A stretch of 41,461 bases of DNA. Origin: JAICKN01 sp036489565. Its GTDB lineage: Bacteria; Acidobacteriota; Terriglobia; Terriglobales; Acidobacteriaceae. Location of the stretch: the NCBI GenBank assembly GCA_036489565.1, contig DASXFN010000107.1, forward strand, positions 1-41,461, given 5' to 3'. The notes beneath the pieces were generated by a model that saw nothing but the letters and a program-made list of their open reading frames with translations, searched no databases and was not told the DNA's origin. The position numbers and the translations under genes were made by a program. Below, piece after piece: positions 24,749 through 32,690 of this stretch. Position 1 is the stretch's first letter. Each line of letters starts with the position of its first letter.

Positions 24749-26608
24749 ATGCGCCGGAAAACTCAAATCGTTTTGGCCATCGCGTTCATGGTGGCGGCCC
24801 TTGTCACCACCTATTCCTATATTTATATCTCCCAGCTCTTAAGGCAGCGCATTGAGGAGGTGGACGAGACGGCCTCGAACCTCAGTTCGCAACTGGCCTA
24901 CCTGGCCACCAATGCCGTCCCCGATTTGAGCAGCACTCGCGTGGATACCGGCAATCCCGAAGCCGTGCGGCGATCCATCATTTATTACCTGAGCACGGAC
25001 CGCAACCTCAATACGATGATGCAATCCATCCTCAGTAGCTGGCCGATGATCTACGAGACGTCGATCGTAGATTCCAAAGGCCGCACGATTTTGGACACGG
25101 ACCCGGCGCGGACCGGACAAATATTGCCGGAACGTCCTGATTTCAGCCTTCTGCGTTCGGCCCGCATCCGGCGGCAGTTCCGCATGATTTACAGTCCGGC
25201 GACCACATATGACGTGGTGGTGCAACTGCAACTCAACGGCGCTCCCTTTGGAACCATCCATGTCGGCATTTCAACGGTATTCATCAGGAATGAAATTACG
25301 CTGCGCCTGCAACATGCGATTGTTTTTTCCGGAATTGCCATTTTATTTTCATTGATTTTCGCAGCCGGGCTTTCCCACATCGCTTTGGGACCTTTGGAGC
25401 GTATCAACCGCACGCTCGACAGCGTTGCGGGGAGCATGGAGACTTCCGACGAAGCGGAGAGTCACGATGAATATGGCTTGGTATCGCTGAAGATCGCCTC
25501 CATCGGGCAGCAGATGCGCGACGCGAAGGAGATATTTTCAGCGTTGAAGGACAACGTGGACCAGATCATGGGGAATTTGCAGGATGGGCTGCTGCTCTTC
25601 ACCCGTGACTCGCGCATTGTTCTGGTCAGTGCCTCGGTAGAACGGTTCCTGGGACGACCTAGGCAGGAACTGCTGGGGCGTATGGCAAAAGAAGTCTTTT
25701 CCAGGAATTCGCCATTGGGAATTCAGGTTTTAGAGGCCTTCCGTGTGAAGAGTCCCATTGTCCCCCAGGAGACCGAATCTCCGAGCGGAAAGCGGATTGA
25801 GCTTTCTCTGGACTTCATTCAGGAAAAAGGGACGCCCATTGGCGCGCTGATGACCCTGCGCGACGCGGAATCGGTACGGCGCATTGAAGATGAAATTGAA
25901 CTCTCGCGGCGCATGTCAGCCAGCGGTAGGCTTACGCGCGGCGTCGCCCATGAGGTGAAAAATCCCATCAACGCGATTGTTCTGCACCTGCAACTCTTGC
26001 AGAACAAGCTACAGCAGATTGACCCGGACACACGCCGCCACATGGAGATCATTGACAGTGAAATTCATCGCCTGGACCGCGTGGTGCAAATTCTGGTGGA
26101 CTTTACCCGCCCTCGCGACCTGCACTTGGAGGACACCGATCTGCGCCGCGTGCTGGAAGACGTAGCGATGTTGGCCGCGCCAGACGCCGAACAACATGGA
26201 GTCAGCATCACGCGCGAGATGGCCAAAGAACCATTGCCTGTGAAAGTAGACGTGGACTTCATGAAACAGGCGATTCTCAACGTCGTATTGAACGGCATCC
26301 AGGCCATGCCGCAGGGAGGAAAGTTGTCGCTCTGCGTCCGCAAGGAAGACGACTTCGTGCTGACGGAAATTCAGGATGAGGGCGGAGGTATTCCCGGCGA
26401 ACTACAGGAAAAGATATTTGAACTGTATTTCACCACGAAAGAGAGTGGGACCGGCATTGGTCTGGCGCAAACTTACCAGATTTTGCAATGGCACTATGGT
26501 TCGGTAGACTTCGAATCCATTCAGGGGCAGGGCACGACATTCCGCCTGCGCATTCCTCTGGCGGAGTTGCGCTCCGAAAGCCTGCGCGAAGAGGCGACAA
26601 AAGTATGA
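24749..26608 (+). CDS. Membrane sensor histidine kinase, NtrB-like, with PAS domain
   Basis: A 619-residue kinase. Transmembrane helices at about 7-27 and 190-212 enclose a periplasmic sensor of about 160 residues (TSIVDSKGRTILDTDP at 105-120, a Cache/PAS-like fold). A HAMP-like linker and PAS domain (about 275-385, DGLLLFTRDSRIVLVSASVERFLGR) come next. The phospho-acceptor helix is GRLTRGVAHEVKNPINAI with His401. The ATPase domain has LNVVLNGIQAMPQGG, IQDEGGGIP and TTKESGTGIGLAQTYQI. It should phosphorylate the upstream NtrC-type regulator. ATG 24749 (AAGG about 12 nt upstream) preferred; TTG 24716 is an alternative. Its stop overlaps the next ATG (26605-26608). Confidence 0.93.
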   Translation: MRRKTQIVLAIAFMVAALVTTYSYIYISQLLRQRIEEVDETASNLSSQLAYLATNAVPDLSSTRVDTGNPEAVRRSIIYYLSTDRNLNTMMQSILSSWPMIYETSIVDSKGRTILDTDPARTGQILPERPDFSLLRSARIRRQFRMIYSPATTYDVVVQLQLNGAPFGTIHVGISTVFIRNEITLRLQHAIVFSGIAILFSLIFAAGLSHIALGPLERINRTLDSVAGSMETSDEAESHDEYGLVSLKIASIGQQMRDAKEIFSALKDNVDQIMGNLQDGLLLFTRDSRIVLVSASVERFLGRPRQELLGRMAKEVFSRNSPLGIQVLEAFRVKSPIVPQETESPSGKRIELSLDFIQEKGTPIGALMTLRDAESVRRIEDEIELSRRMSASGRLTRGVAHEVKNPINAIVLHLQLLQNKLQQIDPDTRRHMEIIDSEIHRLDRVVQILVDFTRPRDLHLEDTDLRRVLEDVAMLAAPDAEQHGVSITREMAKEPLPVKVDVDFMKQAILNVVLNGIQAMPQGGKLSLCVRKEDDFVLTEIQDEGGGIPGELQEKIFELYFTTKESGTGIGLAQTYQILQWHYGSVDFESIQGQGTTFRLRIPLAELRSESLREEATKV

Positions 26609-27279
26609 GTGCCCGTTGGCCGCGCACGAGGATTATTCAGGCCGCTGGGCTGTCAGGATTCCTGTGGTTATTCCTGTTGCCCTCGGCGGCCTCGCAAACA
26701 ATGGCCGCGCAATCCGCATCCGGGGAATCGCACCCCACCCAAAAAACGGCGACGCAGCTGGCTCCAACAGGCTCCGCTCCAGATTCAACTCCAAACCAAG
26801 ACGGAGGTCACTCTCCGCCTGCAAAAAAACCTGCGAAAACTCACCCGCACGCGCGAATGAAAAATCAGGCCCCGAAGTCTCCGCTTCAGGTCGCCCCCGC
26901 GCCATCCAGTGCAAGCGCGCCCGCAGTTCCCGGCGTTAACGATTTCACGCCGGGAAAAATTGTGGTATCCAACGGCGGAGCCAAAGAGGTGCGGTTACAA
27001 CTAACGCCGACGGCCACTCCCGAGGAAGCCGCGCAACAACGGCAACAAACCAGAAACTTGCTTTTTATCAGCACCGAGAACCTGAAGCGCATCGCCGGTC
27101 ACGATTTGGACGACAACCAGCAGGACATGCTTGAACAGGTGCATAACTATATGACCCAGGCACGGGCCGCGGACAAGGCCGGAGAACTGCAGCGAGCGGA
27201 AATTCTCGCCTCCAAAGCGCGGCAATTGTCGGACGATTTGGCGGGAGTGCGCACCATCCTCAAGCTCTGGCCGTGGTAG
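26605..27279 (+). CDS. Exported protein of unknown function coupled to the NtrB-like kinase
   Basis: A 224-residue protein. The N-terminus MSARWPRTRIIQAAGLSGFL then WLFLLPSAASQTMAAQ is a Sec signal peptide, with cleavage near residue 30-36. The next 100 residues are a low-complexity Pro/Ser/Ala/Lys-rich linker, likely cell-wall or periplasm spanning. The last 80 residues are a helical domain (LKRIAGHDLDDNQQDMLEQV, YMTQARAADKAGELQRAEIL) that I do not recognise. Its ATG overlaps the kinase TGA as ATGA, so it is translationally coupled. It may be a periplasmic partner of the sensor (inference). Confidence 0.75.
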   Translation: MSARWPRTRIIQAAGLSGFLWLFLLPSAASQTMAAQSASGESHPTQKTATQLAPTGSAPDSTPNQDGGHSPPAKKPAKTHPHARMKNQAPKSPLQVAPAPSSASAPAVPGVNDFTPGKIVVSNGGAKEVRLQLTPTATPEEAAQQRQQTRNLLFISTENLKRIAGHDLDDNQQDMLEQVHNYMTQARAADKAGELQRAEILASKARQLSDDLAGVRTILKLWPW

Positions 27280-27316
27280 CATCTGTTTGCCTTTCACCAA
27301 TACCGGACCATCCACG

Positions 27317-28618
27317 ATGCGCACTTCAGAACCGCAACAACAGTCCTCTTCCGTTTCCGTGGCGGCAAATTTTCAAAAAGACCACTACTCGATAAAATTT
27401 TGGCAGATCGTCCTGGCTGGCTTTGCCGTGCGGATCGCGGGCATCTTTTTATTTCATACTTGGCGCATTGATTTAGCCAAGGATGAATCGGCGAACATTG
27501 CGGCATCGCTCGCGGCAGGCCACGGCTTCGCGAATCCCTTTGGAGGTCATACTGGCCCCACGGCATGGCTAGGACCCGTGTATCCCTTTCTTTTAAGTTG
27601 GGTATTCAAGGTTTTTGGCACTTTCACGCGCGTTTCGGTCTTCGCTGCCCTGGTGGGCAATTCTTTTATCTCTGCGCTGACGGCCATTCCCGTATTTGTG
27701 ATTGCGCAAAAAACTTTTAATTTGAAAGTCGCCCGCTGGTCTGCGTGGTTGTGGGCGCTTTTTCCATACACAGCATACTGGGCAATTCGCTGGGTTTGGG
27801 ACACCTCGCTTTCCGCCTTACTGTTCACGCTGCTTTTTATGATGACGCTGCTTCTGGCAGAGTCACGATCACTCTCAAAGTGGCTTCTCTATGGGCTGCT
27901 GTGGGCACTCGCGGGCCTGACCAATACAGCAGAGATGGCATTTCTTCCCTTTGCCGCGATTTGGCTCCTGTATCAACAACCGAATCGCGATAGAGTTTTT
28001 TGGCGGAATGCCGCGCTTTCTATCGCCATATTTCTCGCCGCGCTGACTCCATGGACGGTCCGCAATTACGAGGTCTTCCACAAATTCATGCCTGTGCGGG
28101 GAAACTTTGGCGTGGAATTTCATTTGGGAAACACCTTGAATGCCGAAGGCCTGTGGCAGTTCTGGCTTCATCCTTCGCAGGACCCTAATGAGTTCAAACT
28201 TTATAAAGAGATGGGCGAGGTCGCCTACGCGAAATCGAAGCTGCACCAAACGCTGAAATTCATTCACCAGCATCCCGAACACTTTGCATTCTTGACTACG
28301 GCGCATTTTGTTTACTATTGGGCAGGAGTGCCGCACTCTGAGAAATATCGCGGAATTTATGCACTGAAAAGTTCCATGTTCCTGGCCTCGACTCTGCTCG
28401 CCATCTTTGGCGTGGCTCAGGCGTTGCGCAAGCGGCGACCAGGCGCCATTCTTTACTTACTGCTGCTGCTAAGCTATCCGACGATCTATTACATCACCTT
28501 CGCGCATCCGCGCTATCGCCATCCGATTGAACCCGAGATCCTAATTCTGGCTGTATACATTTTCACCGAGGCCGAGAAACAGCCCCGCGCGACAGCGATT
28601 GAAATTTCCAGTTCGTAG
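27317..28618 (+). CDS. GT39/PMT-type membrane glycosyltransferase
   Basis: A 433-residue polytopic membrane protein of the ArnT/PMT (GT39-like, PMT_2) superfamily, which uses lipid-linked sugars outside the membrane. The first loop has an acidic KDES motif at the usual position after helix 1 (DLAKDESANIAASLAAGHGF), then GHTGPTAWLGPVYPFLLSWV. About nine to eleven hydrophobic helices follow. The soluble C-terminal domain is short or absent. The acceptor is unknown. ATG 27317 selected; TTG 27287 would add ten residues. It lies 37 bp after the exported protein, possibly a separate unit. Confidence 0.85.
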   Translation: MRTSEPQQQSSSVSVAANFQKDHYSIKFWQIVLAGFAVRIAGIFLFHTWRIDLAKDESANIAASLAAGHGFANPFGGHTGPTAWLGPVYPFLLSWVFKVFGTFTRVSVFAALVGNSFISALTAIPVFVIAQKTFNLKVARWSAWLWALFPYTAYWAIRWVWDTSLSALLFTLLFMMTLLLAESRSLSKWLLYGLLWALAGLTNTAEMAFLPFAAIWLLYQQPNRDRVFWRNAALSIAIFLAALTPWTVRNYEVFHKFMPVRGNFGVEFHLGNTLNAEGLWQFWLHPSQDPNEFKLYKEMGEVAYAKSKLHQTLKFIHQHPEHFAFLTTAHFVYYWAGVPHSEKYRGIYALKSSMFLASTLLAIFGVAQALRKRRPGAILYLLLLLSYPTIYYITFAHPRYRHPIEPEILILAVYIFTEAEKQPRATAIEISSS

Positions 28619-28682
28619 TATTGGAATTTACGAATCAAGCACGCACGGTTGGCCCCGCCGTATTTTTCCGATAGATTTACTC

Positions 28683-29936
28683 ATGCGTGCGATTTTGCAG
28701 AAGCGTCCGCTGCGTTTCATTTTCGCGGCGAACATGATCTCGATGCTGGGCAGCGGCATGAACTCCGCCGCCGTCGCCTGGTACATTCTCCAAGCCACGC
28801 ATTCTGAGATGGCGCTGGGAACGTTTGCCGTATTGCAGACGCTGCCCGCCATGCTCATGCTTCCCTTCACCGGCGTCATCATTGACCGTGAAGACCGGCG
28901 CCGGATCGTCATGATTCTCGACGCCGTTCGCGGCATCATCATCGTGGTCGTCGCCATTCTCGCCTTCCAACACCGGGCCAAAGTTTGGGAACTTTACGTG
29001 ATGAACACGCTGGTGGCAGCCGGCTTCTGGATGTTCTGGCCCACGATCACGGCGCTGATCCAGGAACTCACGCCCGACGAAGAGTTCGTCCACGCCAATA
29101 CATTTCTGCTGGCTGGCATTCAGGGCGGATGGCTGATCGCCGGTTCCATTGTCGGGTTTGTGTATAACAAGATTGGCCTGGGCGGAGTCCTGCTTATTGA
29201 TTTCTCTACTTACCTCGTCTCTTTTCTCTGCTATTTGGCGGTAAGGAAAGGTAAGCACGTTGTGGCAATGCCGTCCGGGCCGCACCTGGATCTCGCTTTG
29301 GCGGAGAGCGCCGTTGCCAAATTCTGGCGCGAGATGCGCGAAGGCCTCGTTTTCCTGCGCGGGAAGCGGGACATGATTTTTCTGGGCATTACCTGGGCGT
29401 TGTTTTTGGGCGCGATGATGACCGGGGTGGTGGTCATTCCGCCCTTGAGTGATCAAATACTTCACGCTGGTGCGATTGGTTATGGCTGGCTGAATGCTTC
29501 ATGGGGATGCGGTGCGTTCTTCAGCGCGCTCTATGCCCCGCAGGTCATCGCATCCATCGGTGCGCGGCGCTCGATTACCTTCTCCATGGCAGCACTTGCG
29601 ATTTGCATGTCACTCTCCCCGCTTTCGCCGCTGCTGGCCATTGCCGTCATCCTTTTTGCCATCATGGGCACCGGGCGTGGCGTCAGCAGCGTGGCCATCA
29701 ATACCAGCCTGATGGAGCAAGTTCCGAAACATTTTATGGGGCGAGTGCAGAATACTTTCTATTTCGCGGGGACGGCCTTGCAGGTAGTCCTCGGCTTGGC
29801 CGTAGGTGCAGTCTCACAATACAATCTCATCGCCGGATTCGCGCTTATCGGCATGGTGTATGCGCTTGCCTTTGTGGTTTCAAGTTGGCCGGTGACTAGC
29901 AATGTGCGGCCAGAAGAGGCAGGCGTGGCAAATTGA
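28683..29936 (+). CDS. MFS transporter of the EntS/MFS_3 type
   Basis: A 417-residue inner-membrane major facilitator with about 12 helices. It has the family segments LPAMLMLPFTGVIIDREDRRRIVMILD (helix 2-3 loop, the D-R-x-x-R-R motif) and SAALYAPQVIASIGARRS-like loop (helix 8-9). EntS-type members export siderophores or drugs; the substrate here is unknown. The best start is ATG 28683 (MRAILQKRPLRFIFAANMIS). An upstream TTG in the same frame (28599) would overlap the previous gene by 20 bp without a ribosome-binding site. Confidence 0.92.
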   Translation: MRAILQKRPLRFIFAANMISMLGSGMNSAAVAWYILQATHSEMALGTFAVLQTLPAMLMLPFTGVIIDREDRRRIVMILDAVRGIIIVVVAILAFQHRAKVWELYVMNTLVAAGFWMFWPTITALIQELTPDEEFVHANTFLLAGIQGGWLIAGSIVGFVYNKIGLGGVLLIDFSTYLVSFLCYLAVRKGKHVVAMPSGPHLDLALAESAVAKFWREMREGLVFLRGKRDMIFLGITWALFLGAMMTGVVVIPPLSDQILHAGAIGYGWLNASWGCGAFFSALYAPQVIASIGARRSITFSMAALAICMSLSPLSPLLAIAVILFAIMGTGRGVSSVAINTSLMEQVPKHFMGRVQNTFYFAGTALQVVLGLAVGAVSQYNLIAGFALIGMVYALAFVVSSWPVTSNVRPEEAGVAN

Positions 29937-30010
29937 TTCCTGAAGCCTGAAATCTACAATCTGCATTTGCTTCCTGTTATTCTTTATTTTCTAAACACAT
30001 AGGAGACATC

Positions 30011-30781
30011 ATGTCATTCAGCCTCGAAGGCCGCGTTGCCGTCGTTTTTGGAGTAGCAAACAAGCGATCCATCGCCTGGTCCATCGCGCAAGGGCTTCAC
30101 GAAGCTGGAGCAAAGGTTGTCATTACGTATCAGAACGAACGCCTGGAAATGGAAGCGAAGGATCTTATTCTCTCTCTGCCCGGCGCGGAAGGTTTCATGT
30201 GCGATGTTTCCAGTGATGAAGCCATTGAGAAACTTTTTACACACCTCAAAGAACGCTATGGCAAGCTGCACGTGATCGTGCACAGCGTTGCCTTTGCTCC
30301 TCCCGCTGAGTTGAGTGGCGAATTTATCAATACAACCCGCGAAGGCTTCCGGATCGCGCACGATGTGAGCGTTTATTCACTGATCGCCGTTTCACGGGCC
30401 GCCGCGCCTCTCATGGAGGACGGCGGCAGCATCATCACCATGAGCTACTTGGGAGCAGAAAAAGTTGTTCCGCATTACAACGTCATGGCTGTGGCGAAAG
30501 CCGCGCTCGAATGTACGGTTCGGTATCTGGCAAGTGACTTGGGGAAACACAAAATCCGGGTGAATGCCATCTCCGCCGGGCCGATTAAAACTCTCGCCGC
30601 GCGTGGAATATCGGGGCTGGGCGAGATGCTGAAAGCCCACGCCGAGCGATCTCCCCTGCACCGCAACGTGAACGTAAAAGAAATTGGATCCACTGGAGTG
30701 TTTCTCGCTTCAGACGCCAGCTCTGGCATTACCGGCGAAACGATTTACGTGGACTGCGGCTACAACGTGATGGGCTTTTGA
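30011..30781 (+). CDS. fabI: Enoyl-[acyl-carrier-protein] reductase, FabI type
   Basis: A 256-residue NADH-dependent enzyme that reduces trans-2-enoyl-ACP in the last step of each fatty-acid elongation cycle. It has the FabI form of the SDR motif, GVANKRSIAWSIA (14-26), CDVSSDE (64-70), HSVAFAPP (91-98), and the catalytic Tyr146 and Tyr156-x6-Lys163 (MSYLGAEKVVPHYNVMAVAK), with the same numbering as E. coli FabI. ISAGPIKTLAARGISG forms the substrate loop. An AGGAGA ribosome-binding site (30001-30006) lies 4 nt before the ATG. Single-gene unit, expected to be essential unless another reductase exists. Confidence 0.97.
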   Translation: MSFSLEGRVAVVFGVANKRSIAWSIAQGLHEAGAKVVITYQNERLEMEAKDLILSLPGAEGFMCDVSSDEAIEKLFTHLKERYGKLHVIVHSVAFAPPAELSGEFINTTREGFRIAHDVSVYSLIAVSRAAAPLMEDGGSIITMSYLGAEKVVPHYNVMAVAKAALECTVRYLASDLGKHKIRVNAISAGPIKTLAARGISGLGEMLKAHAERSPLHRNVNVKEIGSTGVFLASDASSGITGETIYVDCGYNVMGF

Positions 30782-30802
30782 ACTTGAGCGCGGGCAAACA
30801 TC

Positions 30803-31582
30803 TTATTGAGTTTTATCTGTCTTCGCATGACGGTGAATAAATTTCCGATCAAGATCAGGATAAAATTCATCCGCCAGCCCGCCTAAACTTCCATAGAGCA
30901 TGGCAATTCCTGCACGGCTCATGGTAAGCGCAAATCCGCGCTCGTTTTCCGGATAGTACAAATTCGACATCCCACCTGCAGAGAGCGCACCCAGCGTATT
31001 CGACCACCCGAATGAGCGCCTTCCAGCGTCGGTGTGGCACACGACTTCCTGCGCCAAGGCGTAGCCGATGCGATGCATGGTCGAGCCCTTTCCTAAACGG
31101 AAGTAGCGTGGGTCATCCTTGAACAGCACGGGATAAAAATAATTGCTGAAAAACCCACTGGAGACCTGATCGGCGAAAGCCGCGCCGTAGCGCTTGCCGT
31201 ATCCCGCGGCGCCTTGACCGTATTCCGGAAAGCTATCTTGTGCCTGACTGATCCCAGACTGCAATCCGACCAACGCAAATTGCGCGGGATCGAAGGCCGA
31301 CTTGACGAACAAATGGAATTTTTCTTTTGGTACGAGCGGCGGAGCGTTGCCGCGATCGGTAACCGTAAATTGCGGTACGACTCCCAGCATTCGCTGGGAT
31401 TGCTCTCTCTTCTCGATCTCCTGCTCAGTCTCTTGTCGTGTGTTCTTTTGCTGGCCTGCATCTTCCGTGGCGGCGTTCTGATCGGTAGGCGGTTGCACGG
31501 CGCTCCGATTTTGCGCCGCACACAAGCCTGCACCAAGCACAAGCAGGCAAAGGCAGGCGCTTCGCAGCGGAAGGAGGCTCAT
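30803..31582 (-). CDS. Exported protein of an acidobacterial family of unknown function
   Basis: A 259-residue protein with signal peptide MSLLPLRSACLCLLVLGAGL then CAAQ. Cleavage is likely near residue 23 by signal peptidase I; a lipobox (LGAGLC) is also possible, which would make it a lipoprotein. A Gln/Glu-rich charged linker (25-63) is followed by MLGVVPQFTVTD (65-76), PKEKFHLFVKSAFDP, GQGAAGYGKRYGAAFAD, FYPVLFKDDPRYFRLG and GGLADEFYPD. I recognise this motif order from many Acidobacteriota proteins, but no function is known to me. It follows tsaE by 19 bp. Confidence 0.75.
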   Translation of the reverse strand: MSLLPLRSACLCLLVLGAGLCAAQNRSAVQPPTDQNAATEDAGQQKNTRQETEQEIEKREQSQRMLGVVPQFTVTDRGNAPPLVPKEKFHLFVKSAFDPAQFALVGLQSGISQAQDSFPEYGQGAAGYGKRYGAAFADQVSSGFFSNYFYPVLFKDDPRYFRLGKGSTMHRIGYALAQEVVCHTDAGRRSFGWSNTLGALSAGGMSNLYYPENERGFALTMSRAGIAMLYGSLGGLADEFYPDLDRKFIHRHAKTDKTQ

Positions 31583-31601
31583 CTTTCTTTAGGATGGCGA
31601 A

Positions 31602-32063
31602 TCAGTGCGGGAAGATGCCGACCGTAATTTTCCGGTCATTTTCATCCAACCGGTCCAGTGCAATTTCGATGTCTTTTTCGCGCTCAAATCGCGCGAACTT
31701 CTCGCCCCATTCGATCAGCAAAATGCTGTTCTCGGCGATCAGATCGTCCAATCCCAGCGTTTCGAGCTGGCGCGGCGTGTCCACCCGATAGAGATCAATA
31801 TGGTAGAGCGTGGCCGCAGGGCCCCGGTATTCATGAATCAGAGTAAATGTAGGGCTGGTAACGTCTTCTTCTTCGGCGGCATGGAAGGCTGCGGCAATTC
31901 CCTTCACCAGAGTGGTTTTGCCAGCGCCTAAATCCCCGCGCAGCAGCACCAGCTTCGGCGGAGACAGCATCTCCGCGAGCTCACGCCCCAGCGCAATCGT
32001 CTCTTCAGCAGAATGCGTGGTGAACTCACGCGTGGTTTTTTGAACGGTGCTCATTGACTTCAT
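31602..32063 (-). CDS. tsaE: tRNA threonylcarbamoyladenosine biosynthesis ATPase TsaE
   Basis: A 153-residue P-loop ATPase that works with TsaB and TsaD to make t6A at position 37 of ANN-decoding tRNAs. It has Walker A GDLGAGKT (43-50), VTSPTFTLIHEY (68-79), YHIDLYR (87-93) and LLIEWGEKF (115-123), all TsaE hallmarks. The usual family length is about 150-160 residues, which supports ATG 32063; ATG 32054 and TTG 32102 are alternatives. It lies in a probable operon, PilZ-like - tsaE - exported protein. Confidence 0.95.
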   Translation of the reverse strand: MKSMSTVQKTTREFTTHSAEETIALGRELAEMLSPPKLVLLRGDLGAGKTTLVKGIAAAFHAAEEEDVTSPTFTLIHEYRGPAATLYHIDLYRVDTPRQLETLGLDDLIAENSILLIEWGEKFARFEREKDIEIALDRLDENDRKITVGIFPH

Positions 32064-32140
32064 CTTGCTCTTGCCTACCAATGATACCGTCAATTTGACC
32101 AACGATTCGTTAACGATGTCTCTGTGAACGCAACGGGAAG

Positions 32141-32536
32141 CTAAAACGTCCTTTTAGGTGGTGAGTCCAATCCCGAACGCAAGCCGAGGAAGCTGCGGTC
32201 TGACACCGCGTCCACCATCATGCGCAGTGCGCGATGGTCGTCGTCGCCCATGGCGATAAAACGGAATGGTTGCAGAGAGCCTTCGACCGCCCCCATGGGA
32301 TGCAGCATTTCAGCCATCCCCCGCACCGGGCCAGCATCCGCGCTGAATGCAACTTCCACAAAGTCGCCCTGGCTAAGGGCCTTCGCCAGCCGCAACAGGC
32401 CGCCGGTAATGGATACGGTTTGTAATTTCGCTTTGGCGTGCCGTCCGTCTTCCAAAAGCACCATTGCCGGTACCGAACCGCGAAGGTGAACTCTGGGTGC
32501 TCGCCGCTGAGGATGTGGTTGGGGGAAGTGAGTCAT
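32141..32536 (-). CDS. PilZ-like protein
   Basis: A 131-residue soluble protein. The N-terminal RRAPR (11-15) matches the PilZ RxxxR motif that binds cyclic di-GMP. The second motif, normally [D/N]xSxxG, reads TVSITGG (40-46), with Ser42 and Gly45 but Thr in place of Asp/Asn, so ligand binding is uncertain. The segment AKALSQGDFVEVAFSADAGP and later FRFIAMGDDDHRALRMMV fit the PilZ beta-barrel and final helix. ATG at 32536. It precedes tsaE by 77 bp. Confidence 0.75.
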   Translation of the reverse strand: MTHFPQPHPQRRAPRVHLRGSVPAMVLLEDGRHAKAKLQTVSITGGLLRLAKALSQGDFVEVAFSADAGPVRGMAEMLHPMGAVEGSLQPFRFIAMGDDDHRALRMMVDAVSDRSFLGLRSGLDSPPKRTF

Positions 32537-32690
32537 AGGAAGAAAGTAATACGAGACTAGGTTTATGGGCAGATTACTGAAGCGCGTGTCCGGATTCTCG
32601 CTATTCCCTGATTACTATCCTCGAAATGCCTGCCCAGTAAGGGTTTAGGTGTGTTTACTGACTGGTTAATGTACTGATTCGAGCGGGAAA

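Noticed and set aside
26488..26604. Upstream extension of the exported protein gene to 26488
   Set aside because: It would overlap the kinase by about 120 bp and hide the signal peptide; ATG 26605 gives a proper signal peptide and an ATGA coupling.
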